A stretch of DNA of 64,000 nt from Cherax quadricarinatus (lineage: Eukaryota; Arthropoda; Malacostraca; Decapoda; Parastacidae), in assembly GCF_038502225.1 (NCBI RefSeq), contig NW_027196472.1, forward strand, positions 1 to 64,000, given 5' to 3'. Below are positions 14,411 to 25,997 of this stretch, piece after piece. The notes below the pieces were generated by a model that saw only the letters and a program-made list of their open reading frames with translations, made no database searches and was not told the DNA's origin. Positions within the stretch are counted from its first letter, which is position 1, and every line of letters starts with the position of its first letter. The position numbers were made by a program, and so were the translations under genes.

Positions 14411-17400
14411 TGTTGTTCCACTGTCCAGGGACTTCCTTCTCTCTCAGTTACGTTCCGTTATTCCACTGTCCATGGACTTCCTTCTCTCTCAGTTACGTTC
14501 CGTTATTCCACTGTCCAGGGACTTCCTTCTCTCTCAGTTACGTTCCTTTATTCCACTGTCCAGGGACTTCCTTCTCTCTCAGTTACGTTCCGTTATTCCA
14601 CTGTCCAGGGACTTCCTTCTCTCTCAGTTACGTTCCGTTATTCCACTGTCCAGGGACTTCCTTCTCTCTCAGTTACGTTCCGTTATTCCACTGTCCAGGG
14701 ACTTCCTTCTCTCTCAGTTACGTTCCTTTATTCCACTGTCCAGGGACTTCCTTCTCTCTCAGTTACGTTCCGTTATTCCACTGTCCAGGGACTTCCTTCT
14801 CTCTCAGTTACGTTCCGTTATTCCACTGTCCATGGACTTCCTTCTCTCTCAGTTACGTTCCGTTATTCCACTGTCCAGGGACTTCCTTCTCTCTCAGTTA
14901 CGTTCCGTTATTCCACTGTCCAGGGACTTCCTTCTCTCTCAGTTACGTTCCGTTATTCCACTGTCCAGGGACTTCCTTCTCTCTCAGTTACGTTCCGTTA
15001 TTCCACTGTCCAGGGACTTCCTTCTCTCTCAGTTACGTTCCGTTATTCCACTGTCCAGGGACTTCCTTCTCTCTCAGTTACGTTCCTTTATTCCACTGTC
15101 CAGGGACTTCCTTCTCTCTCAGTTACGTTCCGTTATTCCACTGTCCAGGGACTTCCTTCTCTCTCAGTTACGTTCCGTTATTCCACTGTCCAGGGACTTC
15201 CTTCTCTCTCAGTTACGTTCCGTTATTCCACTGTCCAGGGACTTCCTTCTCTCTCAGTTACGTTCCTTTATTCCACTGTCCAGGGACTTCCTTCTCTCTC
15301 AGTTACGTTCCGTTATTCCACTGTCCAGGGACTTCCTTCTCTCTCAGTTACGTTCCGTTATTCCACTGTCCATGGACTTCCTTCTCTCTCAGTTACGTTC
15401 CGTTATTCCACTGTCCAGGGACTTCCTTCTCTCTCAGTTACGTTCCGTTATTCCACTGTCCAGGGACTTCCTTCTCTCTCAGTTACGTTCCGTTATTCCA
15501 CTGTCCAGGGACTTCCTTCTCTCTCAGTTACGTTCCGTTATTCCACTGTCCATGGACTTCCTTCTCTCTCAGTTACGTTCCGTTATTCCACTGTCCAGGG
15601 ACTTCCTTCTCTCTCAGTTACGTTCCGTTATTCCACTGTCCAGGGACTTCCTTCTCTCTCAGTTACGTTCCCTTATTCCACTGTCCAGAGACTTCCTTCT
15701 CTCTCAGTTACGTTCCGTTATTCCACTGTCCATGGACTTCCTTCTCTCTCAGTTACGTTCCGTTATTCCACTGTCCATGGACTTCCTTCTCTCTCAGTTA
15801 CGTTCCGTTATTCCACTGTCCAGGGACTTCCTTCTCTCTCAGTTACGTTCCGTTATTCCACTGTCCAGGGACTTCCTTCTCTCTCAGTTACGTTCCGTTA
15901 TTCCACTGTCCATGGACTTCCTTCTCTCTCAGTTACGTTCCGTTATTCCACTGTCCAGGGACTTCCTTCTCTCTCAGTTACGTTCCGTTATTCCACTGTC
16001 CAGGGACTTCCTTCTGTCTCAGTTACGTTCCGTTATTCCACTGTCCAGGGACTTCCTTCTCTCTCAGTTACGTTCCGTTATTCCACTGTCCAGGGACTTC
16101 CTTCTCTCTCAGTTACGTTCCCTTATTCCACTGTCCAGAGACTTCCTTCTCTCTCAGTTACGTTCCGTTATTCCACTGTCCATGGACTTCCTTCTCTCTC
16201 AGTTACGTTCCGTTATTCCACTGTCCATGGACTTCCTTCTCTCTCAGTTACGTTCCGTTATTCCACTGTCCAGGGACTTCCTTCTCTCTCAGTTACGTTC
16301 CGTTATTCCACTGTCCAGGGACTTCCTTCTCTCTCAGTTACGTTCCGTTATTCCACTGTCCAGGGACTTCCTTCTCTCTCAGTTACGTTCCGTTATTCCA
16401 CTGTCCAGGGACTTCCTTCTCTCTCAGTTACGTTCCGTTATTCCACTGTCCAGGGACTTCCTTCTCTCTCAGTTACGTTCCGTTATTCCACTGTCCAGGG
16501 ACTTCCTTCTCTCTCAGTTACGTTCCGTTATTCCACTGTCCAGGGACTTCCTTCTCTCTCAGTTACGTTCCGTTATTCCACTGTCCAGGGACTTCCTTCT
16601 CTCTCAGTTACGTTCCGTTATTCCACTGTCCAGGGACTTCCTTCTCTCTCAGTTACGTTCCGTTATTCCACTGTCCAGGGACTTCCTTCTCTCTCAGTTA
16701 CGTTCCTTTATTCCACTGTCCAGGGACTTCCTTCTCTCTCAGTTACGTTCCGTTATTCCACTGTCCAGGGACTTCCTTCTCTCTCAGTTACGTTCCGTTA
16801 TTCCACTGTCCATGGACTTCCTTCTCTCTCAGTTACGTTCCGTTATTCCACTGTCCAGGGACTTCCTTCTCTCTCAGTTACGTTCCGTTATTCCACTGTC
16901 CAGGGACTTCCTTCTCTCTCAGTTACGTTCCGTTATTCCACTGTCCAGGGACTTCCTTCTCTCTCAGTTACGTTCACGTTGGACTTCCTTCTCTCTCAGT
17001 TACGTTCCGTTATTCCACTGTCCAGGGACTTCCTTCTCTCTCAGTTACGTTCCGTTATTCCACTGTCCAGGGACTTCCTTCTCTCTCAGTTACGTTCCGT
17101 TATTCCACTGTCCAGGGACTTCCTTCTCTCTCAGTTACGTTCCGTTATTCCACTGTCCAGGGACTTCCTTCTCTCTCAGTTACGTTCCGTTATTCCACTG
17201 TCCAGGGACTTCCTTCTCTCTCAGTTACGTTCCGTTATTCCACTGTCCAGGGACTTCCTTCTCTCTCAGTTACGTTCCGTTATTCCACTGTCCAGGGACT
17301 TCCTTCTCTCTCAGTTACGTTCCGTTATTCCACTGTCCAGGGACTTCCTTCTCTCTCAGTTACGTTCCGTTATTCCACTGTCCAGGGACTTCCTTCTCTC

Positions 17401-20400
17401 TCAGTTACGTTCCGTTATTCCACTGTCCAGGGACTTCCTTCTCTCTCAGTTACGTTCCGTTATTCCACTGTCCAGGGACTTCCTTCTCTCTCAGTTACGT
17501 TCCGTTATTCCACTGTCCATGGACTTCCTTCTCTCTCAGTTACGTTCCGTTATTCCACTGTCCATGGACTTCCTTCTCTCTCAGTTACGTTCCGTTATTC
17601 CACTGTCCAGGGACTTCCTTCTCTCTCAGTTACGTTCCGTTATTCCACTGTCCAGGGACTTCCTTCTCTCTCAGTTACGTTCCGTTATTCCACTGTCCAG
17701 GGACTTCCTTCTCTCTCAGTTACGTTCCGTTATTCCACTGTCCAGGGACTTCCTTCTCTCTCAGTTACGTTCCGTTATTCCACTGTCCAGGGACTTCCTT
17801 CTCTCTCAGTTACGTTCCGTTATTCCACTGTCCAGGGACTTCCTTCTCTCTCAGTTACGTTCCGTTATTCCACTGTCCAGGGACTTCCTTCTCTCTCAGT
17901 TACGTTCCGTTATTCCACTGTCCAGGGACTTCCTTCTCTCTCAGTTACGTTCCGTTATTCCACTGTCCAGGGACTTCCTTCTCTCTCAGTTACGTTCCGT
18001 TATTCCACTGTCCAGGGACTTCCTTCTCTCTCAGTTACGTTCCGTTATTCCACTGTCCAGGGACTTCCTTCTCTCTCAGTTACGTTCCGTTATTCCACTG
18101 TCCACTGGGACTTCCTTCTCTCTCAGTTACGTTCCGTTATTCCACTGTCCAGGGACTTCCTTCTCTCTCAGTTACGTTCCGTTATTCCACTGTCCAGGGA
18201 CTTCCTTCTCTCTCAGTTACGTTCCGTTATTCTCACTGTCCAGGGACTTCCTTCTCTCTCAGTTACGTTCCGTTATTCCACTGTCCATGGACTTCCTTCT
18301 CTCTCAGTTACGTTCCGTTATTCCACTGTCCAGGGACTTCCTTCTCTCTCAGTTACGTTCCGTTATTCCACTGTCCAGGGACTTCCTTCTCTCTCAGTTA
18401 CGTTCCGTTATTCCACTGTCCAGGGACTTCCTTCTCTCTCAGTTACGTTCCGTTATTCCACTGTCCACGTTCCGTTATTCCACTGTCCAGGGACTTCCTT
18501 CTCTCTCAGTTACGTTCCGTTATTCCACTGTCCAGGGACTTCCTTCTCTCTCAGTTACGTTCCGTTATTCCACTGTCCAGGGACTTCCTTCTCTCTCAGT
18601 TACGTTCCGTTATTCCACTGTCCAGGGACTTCCTTCTCTCTCAGTTACGTTCCGTTATTCCACTGTCCAGGGACTTCCTTCTCTCTCAGTTACGTTCCGT
18701 TATTCCACTGTCCAGGGACTTCCTTCTCTCTCAGTTACGTTCCGTTATTCCACTGTCCAGGGACTTCCTTCTCTCTCAGTTACGTTCCGTTATTCCACTG
18801 TCCAGGGACTTCCTTCTCTCTCAGTTACGTTCCGTTATTCCACTGTCCAGGGACTTCCTTCTCTCTCAGTTACGTTCCGTTATTCCACTGTCCAGGGACT
18901 TCCTTCTCTCTCAGTTACGTTCCGTTATTCCACTGTCCAGGGACTTCCTTCTCTCTCAGTTACGTTCCGTTATTCCACTGTCCAGGGACTTCCTTCTCTC
19001 TCAGTTACGTTCCGTTATTCCACTGTCCAGGGACTTCCTTCTCTCTCAGTTACGGACTGTCCTTCCTTCTCTCTCAGTTACGTTCCGTTATTCCACTGTC
19101 CAGGGACTTCCTTCTCTCTCAGTTACGTTCCGTTATTCCACTGTCCAGGGACTTCCTTCTCTCTCAGTTACGTTCCGTTATTCCACTGTCCAGGGACTTC
19201 CTTCTCTCTCAGTTACGTTCCGTTATTCTCTCAGTTACGTTCCGTTATTCCACTGTCCATGGACTTCCTTCTCTCTCAGTTACTTTCCGTTATTCCACTG
19301 TCCAGGGACTTCCTTCTCTCTCAGTTACGTTCCGTTATTCCACTGTCCAGGGACTTCCTTCTCTCTCAGTTACGTTCCGTTATTCCACTGTCCAGGGACT
19401 TCCTTCTCTCTCAGTTACGTTCCGTTATTCCACTGTCCAGGGACTTCCTTCTCTCTCAATTACGTTCCGTTATTCCACTGTCCAGGGACTTCCTTCTCTC
19501 TCAGTTACGTTCCGTTATTCCACTGTCCAGGGACTTCCTTCTCTCTCAGTTACGTTCCGTTATTCCACTGTCCAGGGACTTCCTTCTCTCTCAGTTACGT
19601 TCCGTTATTCCACTGTCCAGGGACTTCCTTCTCTCTCAGTTACGTTCCGTTATTCCACTGTCCAGGGACTTCCTTCTCTCTCAGTTACGTTCCGTTATTC
19701 CACTGTCCAGGGACTTCCTTCTCTCTCAGTTACGTTCCGTTATTCCACTGTCCAGGGACTTCTCAGTTACGTTCCGTTATTCCACTGTCCAGGGACTTCC
19801 TTCTCTCTCAGTTACGTTCCGTTATTCCACTGTCCAGGGACTTCCTTCTCTCTCAGTTACGTTCCGTTATTCCACTGTCCAGGGACTTCTTTCTCTCTCA
19901 GTTACGTTCCGTTATTCCACTGTCCAGGGACTTCCTTCTCTCTCAGTTACGTTCCGTTATTCCACTGTCCAGGGACTTCCTTCTCTCTCAGTTACGTTCC
20001 GTTATTCCACTGTCCAGGGACTTCCTTCTCTCTCAGTTACGTTCCGTTATTCCACTGTCCAGGGACTTCCTTCTCTCTCAGTTACGTTCCGTTATTCCAC
20101 TGTCCAGGGACTTCCTTCTCTCTCAGTTACGTTCCGTTATTCCACTGTCCAGGGACTTCCTTCTCTCTCAGTTACGTTCCGTTATTCCACTGTCCAGGGA
20201 CTTCCTTCTCTCTCAGTTACGTTCCGTTATTCCACTGTCCAGGGACTTCCTTCTCTCTCAGTTACGTTCCGTTATTCCACTGTCCAGGGACTTCCTTCTC
20301 TCTCAGTTACGTTCCGTTATTCCACTGTCCAGGGACTTCCTTATTTCTCAGTTACGTTCCGTTATTCCACTGTCCAGGGACTTCCTTCTCTCTCAGTTAT

Positions 20401-21075
20401 GTTCCGTTATTCCACTGTCCAGGGACTTCCTTCTCTCTCAGTTACGTTCCGTTATTCCACTGTCCAGGGACTTCCTTCTCTCTCAGTTACGTTCCGTTAT
20501 TCCACTGTCCATGGACTTCCTTCTCTCTCAGTTACGTTCCGTTATTCCACTGTCCATGGACTTCCTTCTCTCTCAGTTACGTTCCGTTATTCCACTGTCC
20601 ATGGACTTCCTTCTCTCTCAGTTACGTTCCATTATTCCACTGTCCAGGGACTTCCTTCTCTCTCAGTTACGTTCCGTTATTCCACTGTCCATGGACTTCC
20701 TTCTCTCTCAGTTACGTTCCGTTATTCCACTGTCCAGGGACTTCCTTCTCTCTCAGTTACGTTCCGTTATTCCACTGTCCATGGACTTCCTTCTCTCTCA
20801 GTTACGTTCCGTTATTCCACTGTCCATGGACTTCCTTCTCTCTCAGTTACGTTCCGTTATTCCACTGTCCATGGACTTCCTTCTCTCTCTGTTACGTTCC
20901 GTTATTCCACTGTCCATGGACTTCCTTCTCTCTCTGTTACGTTCCGTTATTCCACTGTCCATGGACTTCCTTCTCTCTCTGTTACGTTCCGTTATTTCAC
21001 TGTCCATGGACTTCCTTCTCTCTCAGTTACGTTCCGTTATTCCACTGTCCAGGGACTTCCTTCTCTCTCAGTTAT
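14411..21075. repeat. 45-bp minisatellite, about 148 copies
   Basis: The unit contains ATTCCACTGTCCAGGGACTT and CCTTCTCTCTCAGTTACGTT. Common variants are CCATGG for CCAGGG, CGTTCCTTTA, and CCAGAG. Because 45 is a multiple of 3 and no plus-strand frame contains a stop, all three plus frames stay open, giving 15-residue repeats such as SVIPLSRDFLLSQLR for up to about 2246 codons. From 14416 to about 16965 the phase is unbroken. Further right, partial units mark rearrangement junctions near 16976, 18105, 18231, 18467, 19055, 19230 and 19762. The 14541-15080 block is repeated at 15081 with a 540-bp (12-unit) offset, and the CCCTTATT...CCAGAG marker recurs 450 bp apart (15671 and 16121). I do not call this a gene. 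Confidence 0.96.
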
Positions 21076-21210
21076 TCTGGCGTCCATAATTTCCAACATA
21101 AAGATTAATGTAGATTTTTTAAGGCAACAATAACATACCTTCAAATATCTACAACAACATTATGAATATTATTAATAATAATATTATTATTAAACATAGA
21201 TGACACTGGA
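21076..21210. other. AT-rich spacer
   Basis: About 135 bp, including an imperfect AAT/ATT palindrome around 21160-21195. There is no coding signal. Confidence 0.6.
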
Positions 21211-21260
21211 CTGTCAGGAAGTATTTCTTCAGCCTTAGTGTTGTCAGGACGTGGGTTGAC
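21211..21260 (+). pseudogene. Scrap of a LINE reverse-transcriptase C-terminus
   Basis: Bases 21213-21258 translate as VRKYFFSLSVVRTW, matching the SRKYFFSHRVVRQW segment near the end of the LINE at 1-2133 (about 1912-1960). At DNA level GGAAGTATTTCTTCAG is shared exactly. Only about 50 bp survives. It meets the 3' end of the minus-strand LINE tail-to-tail. Confidence 0.7.
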
Positions 21261-23090
21261 CCTCTCCCTCTCACCTGGAGTTTACCTGGAGAGGGTTTCG
21301 GGGGTCATTGCCCCCGCAGCCCGGTCTGAGACCAGGCCTCATGGTAGATCAGGGTCTGATCAACCAGGTTGTTACTGCTGGCTGCACACAAGCTGACGTA
21401 CGAACCACAGCCCGGTTGGTCAGGTATTGACTTTAGGTGCCTGTCCAGTGCCTTCTTGAAGACAGTCAGGGGTCTATTGGTAATCCCCCTTATGTATGCT
21501 GGGAGGCAGTTGAACAGTCTTGAGCCCCTGACACTTATTGTGTTGTCTCTCAGTGTACTCGTGGCGACCCTGCTTTTCATCGGGGGAATGTTGCATCTCC
21601 TGCCGAGTCTTTTGCTTTCATATGGAGTGATTTTCGTGTGTAGGTTTGGTACCAGTCCCTCCAGAACCTTCCAAGTGTATATTATCATGTATCTCTCTCG
21701 CCTGTGTTCCAGGGAATACAGATCAAGGACCTTTAACCGTTCCCAGTAGTTTAGGTGCCTTATCGCAATTATGTGTGCCGTGAAAGTTCTTTGTACATTC
21801 TCCAGGTCTGCAATGTCGCCAGTCTTGAAGGTGGCGTTAGTGTACAGCAGTATTCCAGCCTAGAGAGCACAAGCGATTTGAAGAGAATCATCATGGGCTT
21901 CACGTCCCTAGTTTTGAAGGTTCTCATTATCCATCCTATCATTGTATGGTTATAATTTGTGGTATACCCTGAAGCATTTTTAATTTCTTCAACTTTTCCA
22001 TATCTGAGTAGTTGAAATTTCTCCTCGTCGAACTTCATATTACTTTGAGTGACCCATTCGAAGGTTTGGTTGATGTCCGCTTAGAGTCTCACAGTGTCTT
22101 CGATTGAGGTCACTGCCATGGTGATCCAGGTGTCGGAAATGAGGATGAGGAATAGAATGGGAGCGAGTACTGTGCCTTGTGGAACAGAGCTTTTCACCGT
22201 GACTGCCTGGGACTTTACTCTGTTTACTGTTACTCTGTGTTCTATTTGTCAGGAAGTTATTGATCCATCTACCAACTTTTCCAGTTATTCCTTTATCCCG
22301 CATTTTGTGCGCTATTACACCATGGTCACACTTATTGAAAGCTTTTGCAAAGTCTTTGTATACTACATCTGTATTTTGTTTATCCTCTACAGAATCCGGG
22401 ACCTTGTCCTAGTGGTCCAGTAGCTGGGACAAGCAGGAGTGACCTGGTCTAAACCCGTGTTGCCCTGGGTTGTGTAACTGATGGGTATCTGAGCAGTTGG
22501 CTATCTTGCTTCTTAGAACCCTCTCAAAGAATTTTATGATATGGGATGTTAGTGTTATAGGTCTGTAGTTCTTTGCAATTGCTTTACTGCCACCTGTGTG
22601 GAGTGGGGCTATGTCTGTTGTTTTTTAGTTAACTGTGGGATGACCCCTGTGTCCATGCTCCCTCTCCATAGGATACTGAAGGCACGTGATAGGGACTTCT
22701 GGCAGTTCTTGATGAACATAGGCCTGGCACACAGTACATAGATATGTCATTAATTGCCTCTTCAAAGTCTTGTGGAGTTGCAATAATATCCGAGATTTTT
22801 GAGACGACCAAATTTTGGGTTCCGTTCATAAAGAATTAATTTGGATTGTCGACCCTTAGTGTGAGCAGCGGCTCACTGAACACTGAGTCATATTGAGACT
22901 TGAGCATCTCACTCAGGTTTTGTCTGTCATCTGTGTACGTCGCATCCCGCCTCAGCAGCGGCTCAGTACTGGATGCTGTGTTTTCCTTAGATTTGGCATA
23001 ACAGAAGAAGTATTTTGTTTTTTTTTCTGTTTTCTTTTTGGCTTTTAGTTCTTCGTTTGATTCTTGTCTCCTATAAGATTCCTTCAGCTT
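21261..23090 (-). pseudogene. Decayed LINE reverse transcriptase, second family
   Basis: Reading the minus strand from 23090 downward: a Lys-rich linker; an N-terminal RT segment with ATPQDFEEAINDIS (about 22770); KNYRPITLTSHI (about 22580-22545); HGFRPGHSCLSQLL; motif A DFAKAF (about 22354-22337), catalytic Asp kept; motif B VPQGTVLAP (about 22190-22165), now out of frame; a motif C position (about 22105) reading IED where the family has ADD; KFQLLRYG; and the C-terminal LRDNTISVRGSRLFN (21305-21688 frame). Breaks: stops near 22837 and 22082, several frameshifts (one near 21850), and a missing stretch before GWIMRTFKTRD. The 3' end carries TCCAGGTAAACTCCAGGT, the short 3' repeat seen in such elements. 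The endonuclease half is absent. Non-functional. Confidence 0.85.
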
Positions 23091-23237
23091 AAGTGTATAT
23101 CAGTGTATATACACTTGAGTAGTATGTATATCTGTCTATATACACTTGAGAGGTGTATATATCAGAATATACACTCTCCACCTCTCACTAATTCACAGGT
23201 GTGACAGCTTACAGGTGTGAACCAGATACACCTGTAC
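23091..23237. other. AT-rich spacer with a TATA-type short repeat
   Basis: TATATACACTTGAG occurs twice, 31 bp apart, and GTGTATATACAC at 23103-23114 is a perfect palindrome. It separates the truncated 5' side of the minus-strand LINE from the pyrimidine tract. No gene is seen. Confidence 0.6.
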
Positions 23238-23762
23238 GTCCCCCCTTTCCCTTCTCCCCTTCACCTTCTCCCTTTCCACTTCTCTCCTTCCCCTTCTCCC
23301 CTTCCCCTTCTCCCCTTCCACTTCTCCCCTTCCCCTTCTCCCCTTCCCCTCCTCCCCTTCCACTTCTCCCCTTCCCCTTCTCCCCTTCCCCTTCTCCCCT
23401 TCCCCTACTCCCCTTCCCCTTCTCCCCTTCCCCTTCTCCCCTTCCCCTTCTCCCCTTCCCCTTCTCCCCTTTCCCTCCTCCCCTTCCCCTTCTCCTCTTC
23501 CCCTTCTCCCCTTCCCCTTCTCCCTTTCCCCTTCTCCCCTTCCCCTCCTCCCCTTCCCCTTCTCCCCTTCCCCTTCTCCCCTTCCCCTCCTCCCCTTCCC
23601 CTCCTCCCCTTCCCCTTCTCCCCTTCCCCTCCTCCCCTTCCCCTCCTCCCCTTCCCCTTCTCCCCTTCCCCTCCTCCCCTTCCCCTCCTCCCCTTCCACT
23701 TCTCCCCTTCCCCTTCTCCCCTTCCTCTTCTCCCCTTCCCCTCTCCCCTTCCCCTTCCCTCT
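23238..23762. repeat. Homopyrimidine 14-bp minisatellite, about 37 copies
   Basis: Units are variants of TTCTCCCCTTCCCC (14 bp), giving over 500 bp of almost pure C/T on the plus strand, with rare ACT-type breaks such as CCACTTC and CCCCTAC. The minus strand is therefore G4-A2/3 runs spaced 2-4 nt. Long frames (Pro/Phe/Ser/Leu or Gly/Arg/Glu repeats) follow from composition. Confidence 0.95.
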
Positions 23763-23804
23763 GTCATGTACTGGCGTGGGAGGAAGTATTTTTCTCTCCC
23801 AGTG

Positions 23805-24402
23805 TTATAAACAGGTATTGTAAACAGGTGTCTTGCAAACAAGTGTTGTAAACAGGTATTGCAAACAGGTGTGTTGCAAACAAGTGTAGCAAACAGGTAT
23901 TGCAAACAGGTGTGTTGCAAACAAGTGTTGTAAACAGGTATTGCAAACAGGTGTATTGCAAACAAGTGTTGTAAACAGGTATTGCAAACAGGTGTGTTGC
24001 AAACAAGTGTAGCAAACAGGTATTGCAAACAGGTGTGTTGTAAACAAGTGTAGTAAACAGGTATTGTAAACAGGTGTATTGCAAACAAGTGTTGTAAACA
24101 GGTATTGAAAACAGGTGTATTGCAAACAAGTGTAGCAAACAGGTATTGCAAACAGGTGTGTTGCAAACAAGTGTAGCAAACAGGTATTGCAAACAGGTGT
24201 GTTGCAAACAAGTGTAGCAAACAGGTATTGCAAACAGGTGTGTTGCAAACAAGTGTTGTAAACAGGTATTGCAAACAGGTGTTGCAAACAAGTGTAGTAA
24301 ACAGGTATTGCAAACAGGTGTGTTGCAAACAAGTGTAGTAAACAGGTATTGCAAACAGGTGTGTTGCAAACAAGTGTAGTAAACAGGTATTGCAAACAGG
24401 TG
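23805..24402. repeat. 41-bp minisatellite, about 14.5 copies, built of AAACAGGT sub-units
   Basis: GGTATTGCAAACAGGTGT landmarks fall 41 bp apart (23855, 23896, 23937 and so on). Inside each unit three related 12-15-bp pieces are visible (GCAAACAGGTGTGTT, GCAAACAAGTGTA/T, GTAAACAGGTATT), so the unit is itself a decayed triplication. One copy near 24272 is 4 bp short. Minus-strand frames give Cys-rich repeats (CNTCLQYLF) of no evident meaning. Confidence 0.94.
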
Positions 24403-24784
24403 TGACGAGTCTTCCTCGTTCACTACACGTCTTCCTGACGTGGCCAACAACGTTAATTTCCACACATTCTCTATAGCAGACCATCATCTTCTTACGTCAG
24501 ACGAACCGAGGTTACGACACGTTACGTTGCGTCACGTCGCGTTACGTACAACCCAGGTGCTCATAAATCCCTGAAACATAACTAGTATACAACTGTTATG
24601 GATTCCGTCACACACTGGATTATTCCTTCCTCATAAAGTTAGGTTAGACAAGTACACTGAAGGAGAATCTAGAATATAACTGTGCTATAACTCAGTATAG
24701 TATTACCTATAATGTTCCTACAGATGTTAATAATGAAAGTGAGTGTTGTGGGAATGTAATTACAAGCCTAAGTACGTCTATAAT
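24403..24784. other. Non-repetitive spacer, about 380 bp
   Basis: Contains a local cluster of CGTTACG-like words at 24511-24550. Otherwise I see no frame, RT motif, tRNA-like fold or terminal repeats. Confidence 0.6.
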
Positions 24785-25955
24785 CCACTATGATAACATG
24801 ACGGTAGATCTATAACTCACTGTGATAACATGACGGTAGATCTATAACTCACTGTGATAACATGACGGTAGATCTATAACTCACTATGATAACATGAAGG
24901 TAGATCTATAACTCACTGTGATAACATGACGGTAGATCTATAACTCACTATGATAACATGACGGTAGATCTATAACTCACTATGATAACATGAAGGTAGA
25001 TCTATAACTCACTATGATAACATGACGGTAGATCTATAACTCACTATGATAACATGAAGGTAGATCTATAACTCACTATGATAACATGAAGGCAGATCTA
25101 TAACTCACTATGATAACATGAAGGTAGATCTATAACTCACTATAATAACATGAAGGTAGATCTATAACTCACTATGATAACATGAAGGTAGATCTATAAC
25201 TCACTGTGATAACATGAAGGTAGATCTATAACTCACTATGATAACATGAAGGTAGATCTATAACTCACTATGATAACATGAAGGTAGATCTATAACTCAC
25301 TATGATAACATGAAGGTAGATCTATAACTCACTATGATAACATGAAGGTAGATCTATAACTCACTATAATAACATGAAGGTAGATCTATAACTCACTATG
25401 ATAACATGAAGGTAGATCTATAACTCACTGTGATAACATGAAGGTAGATCTATAACTCACTATGATAACATGAAGGTAGATCTATAACTCACTGTGATAA
25501 CATGAAGGTAGATCTATAACTCACTATAATAACATGACGGTAGATCTATAACTCACTGTGATAACATGAAGGTAGATCTATAACTCACTATAATAACATG
25601 ACGGTAGATCTATAACTCACTATGATAACATGAAGGTAGATCTATAACTCACTGTGATAACATGAAGGTAGATCTATAACTCACTATGATAACATGACGG
25701 TAGATCTATAACTCACTATGATAACATGAAGGTAGATCTATAACTCACTGTGATAACATGAAGGTAGATCTATAACTCACTATGATAACATGAAGGTAGA
25801 TCTATAACTCACTATGATAACATGAAGGTAGATCTATAACTCACTATGATAACATGAAGGTAGATCTATAACTCACTGTGATAACATGAAGGTAGATCTA
25901 TAACTCACTGTGATAACATGACGGTAGATCTATAACTCACTGTGATAACATGAAC
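24785..25955. repeat. 32-bp minisatellite, 37 copies
   Basis: The landmark GATAACATGA is at 24792 and last at 25944, exactly 36 x 32 bp, so phase is perfect. The unit core is GGTAGATCTATAACTCACTA with AGATCT as a palindrome. Variants are ACGG/AAGG after CATG and TATGAT/TGTGAT/TATAAT. About 40 bp of unrelated sequence (25956-25997) separates it from the 26-bp satellite. Confidence 0.97.
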
Positions 25956-25997
25956 ATAGATAAGTATGTTAATGGAGCAACTTGCAATGTGAACACT

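Noticed and set aside
14349..21133. Three plus-strand frames of 1384-2246 codons, possible repeat protein
   Set aside because: All three phases are open across the same DNA, and phase breaks within units swap the repeat type mid-frame, which a selected protein would not tolerate.
21369..22423. Plus-strand frames across the minus-strand LINE
   Set aside because: Shadow frames opposite a recognisable decayed RT; no independent similarity.
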